DNA of 16,832 nt from an uncultured Solobacterium sp. (lineage in GTDB: Bacteria > Bacillota_I > Bacilli_A > Erysipelotrichales > Erysipelotrichaceae): NCBI GenBank assembly GCA_938041275.1, contig CALISH010000160.1, positions 1-16,832 on the forward strand. Direction: 5' to 3'. The notes under the pieces were generated by a model, which ran no database searches, had not been told where the DNA came from, and saw only the letters and a list, made by a program, of their open reading frames with translations. Positions 7,170 through 13,640 of the stretch are shown in pieces; the first letter of the stretch is position 1; every line of letters begins with the position of its first letter. A program made the position numbers and the translations under genes.

Positions 7170-9232
7170 AATAAGCCCTCCTCAATATAATGTGGGACTA
7201 TCCACGTTTCATCATTCTCACCATCTTCATTATCAAAATACAATAAACTGGATGCAAATACAGATTTTTTTGCTACCTTATTCAAAGCAAAACTATAGTA
7301 ATCACTTGAAATATCATTTTCATTAAATTTCTTTAAAGCTCCATATGCACAGAGTTCTTCTTTATTCTTAAATATATAGTTTTTATTTAATGCTATAAAT
7401 GCATCTTCAAAACTACTTGCCTGATATGCACCTTCTATTTCCGGTATTTGATATGCTATTCGGATGTTATCTCTAATTTTATCCTCTGATCTTTTTTCTA
7501 CAAGTTCCTTAAATTGATTACTCGTTTTATCAAGGTCATCATTACCAAAAAATTCTTTTATGGAAATATTACTTGTGTGTGTGCCTTCATCAGGATTGCA
7601 ACTCGTATATACAGTTCTTTCTACTCCTTTTTTATCTGTTATCTTCTCCGCTTTAACTGAATCAATATCTGTAATAATCAAAGCCTTTGTCCCCAGAAAA
7701 GAAAATAAAGGCATAAATAAATGTGAATATGCACCAACTTCTATTATAGAAATATTTTGTGATAATAGTGGTATAACAGTTCTTGATGGGTTTTCTTTTT
7801 TATCAACCTTATGCATCATCATTGGCATTAAAATTCTTTCCGTATCTCCCTCTATACAAATAACTTTATCCGCAAAGAAAAGCTCACTTCTATTGATTGT
7901 TAGATATTTCTTTACAAACTTAAATTCTTTCTGTCTGTCTTTATTATACTGATCTTTAAAGGAATTAAAACTTTTTGCTATAACCTCATTCCCTTCTCTC
8001 TTCAAATATATGATGTCATCAAAATTACATTCAGAAACTATATGTGATGAATGCGAAGTAATTAAAATCTGTAACTGTTTATTCTTTTTACACAGAAACT
8101 TATTTCTATGTGTTGCAATATGTGATTTTATATTTCTTATAAATACATACTGTAACTGAGGATGTGTATGTGCTTCAGGTTCTTCAATGTATAAGAGATT
8201 TATATCTGCTGACTGTTCAAACAATTCCTGTATTTTAGTTTCAATTTCAAACAAAATGCCTATTAAATTTAAATACCCCAATCCATTATAAGTTTCAGGA
8301 AGTGAACAATCTTCACCTTGTCTATAACTTAAATTTGTATTATCTGACAATAAATTTTTCTCTGAAATAGATGACTCTATTGCTATATCAATTCCACTTT
8401 CTGTACCACCATAAGTTTTTATGACACCTATAACATCGCTAAAAATACCATCAATAGATTCTCCACTTTCATTTTGTTCCCCATTATAAATCTTATATAG
8501 TTCTTTATCGGCTTCCTCCATCGTTTCTTCAAGTTTTGTAAATACCAACTCACTTTCATCTTTGGCGGCTTTATAAGAACTAAAATATTTACTTGTTAAG
8601 CCTGATAGAACATGGTTACGATCATCATTAGAAACCGCTCTATCCGCTCTTATTCCAACTACTTTAATAACTTTTTGAATATCCTTATTATCAATTTCCT
8701 CTGATCTAGCTGATGTGATTTGATTAGATTCAATATCAAAGCCCCTTGAGTATTTTTTAGTTTCAAAATAATTGGAAAAATTCTTACTAATAAATTTAGA
8801 AAAAGATACAAAATTCTCAATTTTTTTCTCTTTTATTATATCTTTTAGTTTTAAAATTTTATTTATAGGCATTATTGAAATAAATTCTAAAACTATAATA
8901 TTATTATCCGGATTTAAATCCATCATAAATTTTTGTATATTTCTATACGAATCATTTTCATTATACTCAATAAATAATTTCAAATTAACAGCTTCTAATG
9001 ATGCAACCGAATCCTGCTCAGATATAATATTGTTATATATATCTTTCTGACACTCTAAATTTATATCTTCCCACATTATTTTAGATGAATTTAGCATCTT
9101 ATCTATAATAATCAGCGCAGAAGTCTTTCCACAATTATTTTTACCTATAACTAACGATAACTCTTCTTTAAACTCTAATTCAAAATTTTTTAGTAGTCTA
9201 AAATTTTTTACTTCCATTTTTTTTAAATTCAT
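7151..9232 (-). CDS. gajA: OLD-family ATPase/TOPRIM endonuclease, GajA-like
   Basis: A 693-residue protein. The N-terminal half is an SMC/RecF-like ABC ATPase. It begins MNLKKMEVKNFRLLKNFELEF, with Walker A GKNNCGKTSA (about 30-39), Walker B and D-loop LLYIEEPEAHTHPQLQ (about 346-361), and the switch His strand QILITSHSSHIVSE. The C-terminal half is a TOPRIM nuclease, with ADKVICIEGDTERIL carrying the catalytic Glu (about 455-467) and ALIITDIDSVK carrying the Asp pair (about 515-525). OLD nucleases nick or cut DNA, and in GajA the ATPase domain restrains the nuclease until nucleotides fall. The start is supported by AGGGGAG 6 nt upstream. The 171-bp leader contains a 16-bp palindrome. The gene overlaps the helicase gene by 19 nt. 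Class-2 OLD proteins paired with UvrD helicases are Gabija; the classical GajA is nearer 580 residues. Confidence 0.85.
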   Translation of the reverse strand: MNLKKMEVKNFRLLKNFELEFKEELSLVIGKNNCGKTSALIIIDKMLNSSKIMWEDINLECQKDIYNNIISEQDSVASLEAVNLKLFIEYNENDSYRNIQKFMMDLNPDNNIIVLEFISIMPINKILKLKDIIKEKKIENFVSFSKFISKNFSNYFETKKYSRGFDIESNQITSARSEEIDNKDIQKVIKVVGIRADRAVSNDDRNHVLSGLTSKYFSSYKAAKDESELVFTKLEETMEEADKELYKIYNGEQNESGESIDGIFSDVIGVIKTYGGTESGIDIAIESSISEKNLLSDNTNLSYRQGEDCSLPETYNGLGYLNLIGILFEIETKIQELFEQSADINLLYIEEPEAHTHPQLQYVFIRNIKSHIATHRNKFLCKKNKQLQILITSHSSHIVSECNFDDIIYLKREGNEVIAKSFNSFKDQYNKDRQKEFKFVKKYLTINRSELFFADKVICIEGDTERILMPMMMHKVDKKENPSRTVIPLLSQNISIIEVGAYSHLFMPLFSFLGTKALIITDIDSVKAEKITDKKGVERTVYTSCNPDEGTHTSNISIKEFFGNDDLDKTSNQFKELVEKRSEDKIRDNIRIAYQIPEIEGAYQASSFEDAFIALNKNYIFKNKEELCAYGALKKFNENDISSDYYSFALNKVAKKSVFASSLLYFDNEDGENDETWIVPHYIEEGLLWLREI

Positions 9233-9246
9233 AAAAAACTCCCCTC

Positions 9247-9262
9247 ATATGATTAATCATAT
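9247..9262. promoter_or_regulatory. 16-bp perfect palindrome before the OLD-nuclease gene (candidate operator)
   Basis: ATATGATTAATCATAT is its own reverse complement and lies immediately upstream of the AGGGGAG ribosome binding site of the gene ending at 7151. It has no U-tract, so it is not a terminator. It could bind a dimeric repressor or form a small hairpin near the ribosome binding site. No regulator gene is visible next to it. Confidence 0.35.
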
Positions 9263-9274
9263 TTCTTTATATAT

Positions 9275-9295
9275 ATATTGATATTACATCAATAT
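9275..9295. repeat. Inverted repeat in the leader of the OLD-nuclease gene
   Basis: ATATTGAT (9275-9282) and ATCAATAT (9288-9295) are exact inverted copies separated by 5 nt. With the palindrome at 9247-9262 they make the 171-bp leader unusually symmetric. A second operator half-site pair is possible, but the region is so A+T-rich that chance is not excluded. Confidence 0.3.
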
Positions 9296-9403
9296 CATAA
9301 TCTAAAATAATACAAACTTTAGGTATAGTTAAGTTTTGTTGTAGTAATTTCCCTGTTTTATTTTTTAAAATATATAATTACTTATATTGATTGTCCCATT
9401 CCT

Positions 9404-10231
9404 TTATTCCTCCCAAGAACTAAAAAATCTAATATCTCTATCCATACTAATCGACTTGCTAAGATGAATAATATAATGATTCATTTCTCCATCAGCTATG
9501 CCTAGATGACATTTCTTATACTTCTTTCCAGAACCACAAGGACAAGAATCATTTCTTCCGATATTTTTATATTCAGCTAACTTAACTTTTTGAGTTTCAA
9601 CCCAAAATTGATCATATGGATTTTTTAACATGGGCATTAAATACTCTAACATCCCATAATTATATTCTTTTCCATTAATTTTTACATATGCATATTTATC
9701 AAATGGGTCAGTAACAAGGGAAATTCCTTTAAATTCCATCTCTATAACATCGTATACACATTGTTCCCCCATATAAAGTTTTCCTAATTGATGCCCACAA
9801 GGGTTTCTAATTGAGACTATTTTCCCACAAATAGAACATCTTTCCGCTTTAATGATACACTCTCTACTAAAAAAATATTGATAAGGATATAGTTTCTGAT
9901 ATTCTTTTATAATATTAGAAATAAATAACAAATTATATTTATCATTGCTTATCCCCAAATCCATATTTTGACTTAAGTTTGACAAAAGCGTTTCAGTATA
10001 ATCAAACATATTCCAGCTCGCTTCATATTCGCCAGACTTTATTGCATGATAAGCAGCAATAAAGTTTTTATGTATATTAAAGATAGTCGCAAGGCACCAA
10101 CAATGATTCGCTTGTATTTCATCTAAAACTTCTTTTGCATTTTTACGATACAATTCAATTTCATCGAATACATTTTGATCCATAGATGCATGTTTCTTTT
10201 TTAGATACTCTTCAATTTCATTTATCGTCAT
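9404..10231 (-). CDS. SEC-C zinc-motif protein with an extra Cys/His cluster
   Basis: The C-terminus holds GRNDSCPCGSGKKYKKCH, a full SEC-C zinc motif (C-x-C-x8-C-H), the same small domain found at the end of SecA and in many accessory proteins. A second probable zinc site lies at CSICGKIVSIRNPCGH with a further GEQC downstream. The N-terminal half is helical and rich in aromatic residues (for example HCWCLATIFNIHKNFIAAYHAI) and has no known catalytic motif. The start is set at the second ATG (10231), because AAGGA lies 8 nt before it; the ATG at 10240 has no spacing to a ribosome binding site. It overlaps the 182-residue gene upstream by 14 nt, so the two are translationally coupled. SEC-C proteins are frequent in defence islands and usually mediate protein binding. 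Its role here is not known. Confidence 0.7.
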   Translation of the reverse strand: MTINEIEEYLKKKHASMDQNVFDEIELYRKNAKEVLDEIQANHCWCLATIFNIHKNFIAAYHAIKSGEYEASWNMFDYTETLLSNLSQNMDLGISNDKYNLLFISNIIKEYQKLYPYQYFFSRECIIKAERCSICGKIVSIRNPCGHQLGKLYMGEQCVYDVIEMEFKGISLVTDPFDKYAYVKINGKEYNYGMLEYLMPMLKNPYDQFWVETQKVKLAEYKNIGRNDSCPCGSGKKYKKCHLGIADGEMNHYIIHLSKSISMDRDIRFFSSWEE

Positions 10232-10766
10232 TAGTTTCATCCTTAAACATATTTTTCGAGGCTAACTCAAAAAAACTTTCTACTTCAGAAACTGGCCCCT
10301 CATATTTTATTATTTTACTTTTTTTAGTTTCAGTTTCTTCAATAATAATTTGCACTTTAGCAGAAAGATCTGTTGTTTTTTTTAAATATTTTTTAGCTAA
10401 ATCATATAAATATGAAGCTATTACACTACATATAGTATTATATAAAAGACTATTAATAATAATTGTAGTAACTATTACAGCATCCGAATGGAGCTCAATC
10501 TTCTGAAAATCACTATCAGAAATTGCAATATCCACAGTAACATCTCTAGAAAGCTTCGCTTTTAAATATGTCAGAAACTCAATAGTAGTTTCCGGAAAAA
10601 GCACATCACCATCATCTCTAAAATTTTCTTCAGGAATTAATAATACATTTGCATTCTTTATTTCTTTAAGAATTTCTGGTGAAACATATGGCTTGCTATA
10701 AATTGTTTCAAATGTAATATCTACATCAGTAATTTCATAGTGACAAGTTGTAATCTCATGTTTCAT
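10218..10766 (-). CDS. Hypothetical 182-residue protein with a central hydrophobic segment
   Basis: I do not recognise the family. After an N-terminal beta-rich region (ITDVDITFETIYSKPYV, then NANVLLIPEENFRDDGDVLF) comes a helix, a strand (DVTVDIAISD), and then a long hydrophobic stretch, AVIVTTIIINSLLYNTICSV plus IASYLYDLAKKYL. That stretch is long enough to be a membrane helix or a buried amphipathic hairpin. The tail has strands (KVQIIIEETETKKSKIIKYEGP) and a final helix. GGGGAG lies 8 nt before the ATG. Its end overlaps the SEC-C gene, so the two form a unit. A small protein with one hydrophobic helix next to a zinc-binding partner would fit a membrane-acting effector with a regulator, but this is speculation. 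The IS3-like element lies 94 bp upstream. Confidence 0.6.
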   Translation of the reverse strand: MKHEITTCHYEITDVDITFETIYSKPYVSPEILKEIKNANVLLIPEENFRDDGDVLFPETTIEFLTYLKAKLSRDVTVDIAISDSDFQKIELHSDAVIVTTIIINSLLYNTICSVIASYLYDLAKKYLKKTTDLSAKVQIIIEETETKKSKIIKYEGPVSEVESFFELASKNMFKDETNDDK

Positions 10767-10844
10767 AATTTACTCTCCCCTTATATAATAATTAGATTTA
10801 GAATAGATAAATATTATTGATTCTACTAACACACATTTATAACT

Positions 10845-10859
10845 AAAAAAGCTCCCACC
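10845..10859 (-). terminator. Half of a terminator, cut at the insertion-sequence edge
   Basis: Read on the minus strand, the bases give GGTGGGAGC followed by TTTTTT, which looks like the 3' stem arm and U-tract of a Rho-independent terminator. The matching 5' arm (GCTCCCACC) is not found before it, where the IS3-like element begins, nor on the far side of the element. It is probably a terminator broken by insertion plus deletion. Confidence 0.3.
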
Positions 10860-10892
10860 AAATGTAGTGACCCCAAAAAGTTAGACTTTTAT

Positions 10893-10928
10893 TTCCGAGT
10901 AACCTAAACTGGTTGCTCGGAATTTTTT
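10893..10928 (+). terminator. Stem-loop plus T-run inside the IS3-like element end
   Basis: TTCCGAGTAACC (10893-10904) pairs with GGTTGCTCGGAA (10911-10922) with one mismatch and a 6-nt loop, followed by TTTTTT at 10923-10928 on the plus strand. It would stop plus-strand transcription entering the element from outside, before it could run antisense to the transposase genes. The stop codon of orfB lies within the T-run. Confidence 0.6.
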
Positions 10929-11727
10929 ATGCTGCAGTAGTAGCTAAACGATAATCAATTGGACTTAGCCAGTTCAATTTTTCCTTAATTCGTTTAGTAT
11001 TGTAATACATAATATAGTTTTCAATCGCCATTTTTAACTCATCATAGCTATGAAAAGTATTGCCATAATACATCTCTTGTTTTAAGATGGCAAAGAAATT
11101 TTCCATTGGTGAATTGTCGAGACAATTACCTCTTCTAGACATACTTTGGAATATATTATGCACTTTTAAATTATGTTGATACGCTTTCATTTGGTAACCC
11201 CAACCACGGTCAGAATGAAATGTCCGTCGATACTTAGCATCGGCAGTCTTTTCAATCGCCTGTTGTTGTGCTGAAAGTATAGACTCAGCCGATGGTGTAG
11301 GACTTATACTAAAACTGATAATTTCAAGATTATATAAATCCATAAATGGATCTAAGTATAGTTTTCTGACTTTCAAAGCACCATTTGCATCTAGTTCATA
11401 ATACTTAAATTCAGTTGTATCTGTAGTAATTTTTTGATGTGGTTGATTACAATGGAATCTACGCTTAATGCGATTAGGTGCAATCCGTCCTTTAACGCCT
11501 TTATATGAGTTATATTTTCGGCTTTTACGGGAGAATGCTATTACTTGCAGATTGAACTTTTGCATAATTCGTTGCAATCGTTTCTTATTAATAACAATAC
11601 CTCGTGATCGTAACAAGGGTAACAACCTTCTATATCCATAGTTGGGATGGTCTTTACGAATATCTTCAATAGCTATTCGTATTTGTAGATCTGGATCTAC
11701 TCGATCAAAGCACTGTTGCCAGTACAT
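10927..11727 (-). CDS. IS3-family transposase OrfB (DDE catalytic part)
   Basis: The integrase-type catalytic domain (rve) of an IS150-group transposase. Catalytic residues are visible: Asp in TTDTTEFKYY, Asp in FHSDRGWGY and Glu in NSPMENFFAILKQEM, followed by the usual end NYIMYYNTKRIKEKLNWLSP. The N-terminal HTH_21-like segment is DHPNYGYRRLLPLLRSRG. The frame is open upstream to about 11821 (NERAARIISSLRSEFKLTEI, then LAALCFPKATY), in the -1 frame relative to orfA, so the natural product is an OrfAB fusion made by frameshifting, probably near the A-run at 11819-11823. The catalytic part itself looks intact, but the amber stop in orfA lies upstream of the shift site, so the fusion cannot be made from this copy. 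Confidence 0.85.
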   Translation of the reverse strand: MYWQQCFDRVDPDLQIRIAIEDIRKDHPNYGYRRLLPLLRSRGIVINKKRLQRIMQKFNLQVIAFSRKSRKYNSYKGVKGRIAPNRIKRRFHCNQPHQKITTDTTEFKYYELDANGALKVRKLYLDPFMDLYNLEIISFSISPTPSAESILSAQQQAIEKTADAKYRRTFHSDRGWGYQMKAYQHNLKVHNIFQSMSRRGNCLDNSPMENFFAILKQEMYYGNTFHSYDELKMAIENYIMYYNTKRIKEKLNWLSPIDYRLATTAA

Positions 11728-11768
11728 ATATGTTGCTTTTGGAAAACATAAAGCAGCAAGAATCTCAG

Positions 11769-12368
11769 TTAGTTTGAATTCGCTTCGGAGACTGCTAATG
11801 ATTCTTGCTGCTCTTTCATTTTTCGAGCGTCCTCGAGGCGCAATCTCCTCAATTCTTTTAAATAGGCATTCTCTATTTGAGCATAGCGTAATTGTTTTTC
11901 CAATTCTAAAATACGAGCTTGCTCTGGTGTTAATTCTTTTTTCTGCTTTTGGCTACGTGACTTAGTATATGTGGTAATCTTTGCTTTTTCATCTGTCCGT
12001 CTCATAGTAGGTATTCGTCCTTTCGGTCGCTCGACAAAAGCATTGGCCCCATATTTCATAAACTCCTATTTCCAACGAGCTATTAATGAAGGATTATTTA
12101 GACCATATTGAAATGCAATTTGCTGATACGATAATTCACTAGTTAAGTATGACTCTACCACAGCTAGCTTAAATTCTGAAGTATATATTGTATTATTTCG
12201 CTTTCGACACAAACCATCTTTACCAAATTCTTTAAATGCATTAACCCAACGCAGAACTTGCATTGCATCCTTTACACCGTATTTCTTAGCTAAAGAGCTA
12301 TATCCACCCTCGCTATTTAGATATGCGGTAACGACTTTTAATTTAAATGTAAGGCTATATTTTGCCAT
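11769..12368 (-). pseudogene. IS3-family transposase OrfA, interrupted by an in-frame amber stop
   Basis: One continuous frame of 199 codons, plus the final stop at 11769, encodes a two-HTH OrfA. The first helix-turn-helix is SLTFKLKVVTAYLNSEGGYS and the second is YTSEFKLAVVESYLTSELSY. A basic linker (FVERPKGRIPTMRR) and a leucine-zipper-like coiled coil (ARILELEKQLRYAQIENAYL) follow. Codon 101 is TAG (12066-12068), between ARWK and EFMKYG. Relatives have Gln here (WKQEF), so a single C-to-T change of CAG explains it. The result is two apparent short frames (12066-12368 and 11769-12059). The upstream piece keeps the DNA-binding helices without the coiled coil or the catalytic domain, and could act as a repressor of the element. 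Confidence 0.85.
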
Positions 12369-12375
12369 AGAAAAA

Positions 12376-12422
12376 CCGACCTCCTTAACGTTAAGATTTT
12401 TGGTCTAACATTAAGGGGTCGG
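12376..12422 (-). promoter_or_regulatory. Leader hairpin masking the OrfA ribosome binding site in read-through RNA
   Basis: In RNA read on the minus strand, CCGACCCCTTAA (12422-12411, part of the element end) can pair with TTAAGG-A-GGTCGG (12388-12376). This gives 12 bp with a single bulged A. The 3' arm contains the whole AAGGAGG ribosome binding site of orfA. Only transcripts that start outside the element include the 5' arm, so outside transcription would not express transposase. The 12-bp palindrome CTTAACGTTAAG (12384-12395) lies at the top of the stem. Confidence 0.55.
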
Positions 12423-12502
12423 TTCATTTATAACAATCAACTAATAGCTTTTTCTTTTACTTCTTTTGAATATCTTGAATTGCAATAAGTAATGCGACAA
12501 AA

Positions 12503-13441
12503 TTAAATCAATTTTCTAATCTCATGTTTAAACATGTCGAATGGTGTTTTAAATCCAAGGCATTTCCTAGGTCGATTATTAATCAACATTAGTGATTCTG
12601 TTAGTTTATCTAGTGTAACTTTAGCTAAATCGGTCTTCTTAGGGAAAAACTCTCGAAGTAAACCATTGCTATTTTCATTAGAGCCTCGTTGCCATGCTGC
12701 ATAGGCATCAGCAAAATACATTGGTATTCCAAACTCGTTTTCAACCTGTTCATAGCAAGCAAATTCCTTACCACGGTCCACCGTAAAGGTTTTAAGTAAT
12801 TTACTGGTTAATGTATTGTACAAGGAACTAATAGCTAAAAACATAGAATCTTTAGATCAATCATTCATTTTTATTGCCACATAGAATCGTGTTTTACGTT
12901 CAACAAATGTAGCTAAACAGCCTTTACTTTGACCTCTAGAAGAAACCATTGTATCTAGTTCCCAATGACCAAAAACTTCTCGGTTTTCAACTTCTTGAGG
13001 TCGTTCTCTAATGGTCCTTTTAACATTGAAGCGTCCACGGGTTTCCTGTGTGCCGGGCTTTTTGCCTTTCCGACGAAGTACTGTTTCTGTTACAGCAAGA
13101 AAACCCCGATGGATCCAAGAGTATATTGTCTTAAAGCTTAGAACTTCAGTTAATTCAGCACCAACTATTTCTTCTGGAGACCAAGTTTGTTGTAACCTAG
13201 ATTCAATTAAAGCCGCTAATTGAGGTGTTAACTTTGTAGGTCTACCTTTATTAGCAGACTTACTAATTGCTAACTGCTGTGCTTTAATCGCAGAATATTC
13301 GCTTTCAACGCGATTTAATTCTCTTGCTACAGTAGAATGCTGAACACCGATTAAGCTAGCAATTCTACGAACAGAGTACCCTTCTTTTCTTAAAACCTCT
13401 ATTTGACTTCGCTTTTCTATGGTAAGATGTATATAGCTCAT
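12503..13441 (-). pseudogene. IS30-family transposase, interrupted by an in-frame opal stop
   Basis: A single frame of 312 codons. The N-terminal part has the HTH_38-type DNA-binding domain (HLTIEKRSQIEVLRKEGYSV, then RRIASLIGVQHSTVARELNR) and the spacer TWSPEEIVGAEL with TIYSWIHRG. The DDE catalytic residues follow: Asp in FGHWELDTM, Asp in TFTVDRGKEF and Glu in the GSNENSNGLLREFFPK block. Codon 195 is TGA (12857-12859), between IKMND and SKDSMF. Relatives usually have Arg here, and CGA to TGA is one C-to-T change. This makes two apparent frames, 12857-13441 and 12503-12844. The stop separates the first catalytic Asp from the other two residues, so the product is inactive. GGAGG lies 8 nt before the ATG. 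Confidence 0.88.
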
Positions 13442-13505
13442 ATTAGAGACCTCCGTGTCATGTATTTGTGGTTATTTACATTTTACACGAGATCTCCAAT
13501 ATGAG
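13437..13505 (-). promoter_or_regulatory. Leader hairpin masking the IS30 transposase start in read-through RNA
   Basis: The bases at 13485-13505 and 13437-13458 are near-perfect inverted copies. In minus-strand RNA the 5' arm CTCATATTGGAGATCTC plus GTGT pairs with ACACGGAGG plus TCTCTAATATGAG, with two G-U pairs and one bulged G. The 3' arm contains both the GGAGG ribosome binding site and the ATG start codon, so RNA entering from outside the element would be untranslatable for the transposase. Confidence 0.6.
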
Positions 13506-13575
13506 TCTTTTTATTTGTCGCAATATATTTTATAATTCATCTTAATAAATAATAATTCAATTGATAAAATTATAG

Positions 13576-13581
13576 TATAAT
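13576..13581 (+). promoter_or_regulatory. Candidate -10 box for the cold-shock/AAA/HEPN gene
   Basis: TATAAT lies 60 bp before the ATG of the gene starting at 13641. The corresponding -35 region (about 13553-13558) is weak, so a regulator or an extended element may be needed, or the match may be chance in A+T-rich DNA. The gene has an excellent ribosome binding site (GAGGAG, 5 nt before the ATG). Confidence 0.3.
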
Positions 13582-13640
13582 ATAAGTTAACATAATATTT
13601 CGTATGAAGTTCTACTTTTATAGTTTGTTGAGGAGTTTTT

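Larger units (their letters stand above)
10860..12429 (-). mobile_element. IS3-family (IS150-like) insertion sequence, disabled
   Basis: About 1.57 kb, with transposase frames orfA and orfB on the minus strand in the usual -1 arrangement. The ends are imperfect inverted repeats. The left end reads AAATGTAGTGACCCC then AAAAAGTTAGAC. The reverse complement of the right end reads AAATGAACCGACCCC then TTAATGTTAGAC. Shared positions include GACCCC and GTTAGAC. No convincing 3-4 bp target duplication is seen (CCACC to the left, ATAAC to the right). OrfA has an in-frame amber codon, so the element should not transpose on its own. Confidence 0.85.
12492..13523 (-). mobile_element. IS30-family insertion sequence, disabled
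   Basis: About 1.03 kb, bounded by short inverted repeats. The left end reads ATGCGACAAAATTAAA and the reverse complement of the right end reads TTGCGACAAATAAAAA. A TA dinucleotide flanks both ends (12490-12491 and 13524-13525), consistent with a short IS30-type target duplication. It holds one transposase frame on the minus strand, interrupted by a TGA. It sits 62 bp from the IS3-like element; the spacer (12430-12491) shows nothing I can identify. Confidence 0.85.

Noticed and set aside
12427..12491. Piece of a third transposase between the two insertion sequences (YSKEVKEKAIS on the minus strand)
   Set aside because: Only about a dozen residues, basic and A-rich, so chance resemblance to an OrfA N-terminus is likely.
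12066..12859. Stop-codon reassignment or programmed readthrough in the two transposases
   Set aside because: TAG and TGA differ from each other and TGA and TAG end other genes here normally; two point nonsense mutations are simpler.
13561..13581. TTGATA and TATAAT as a -35/-10 pair
   Set aside because: The spacing is only 9 bp, too short for a sigma-70-type promoter; only the -10 is kept as a weak candidate.
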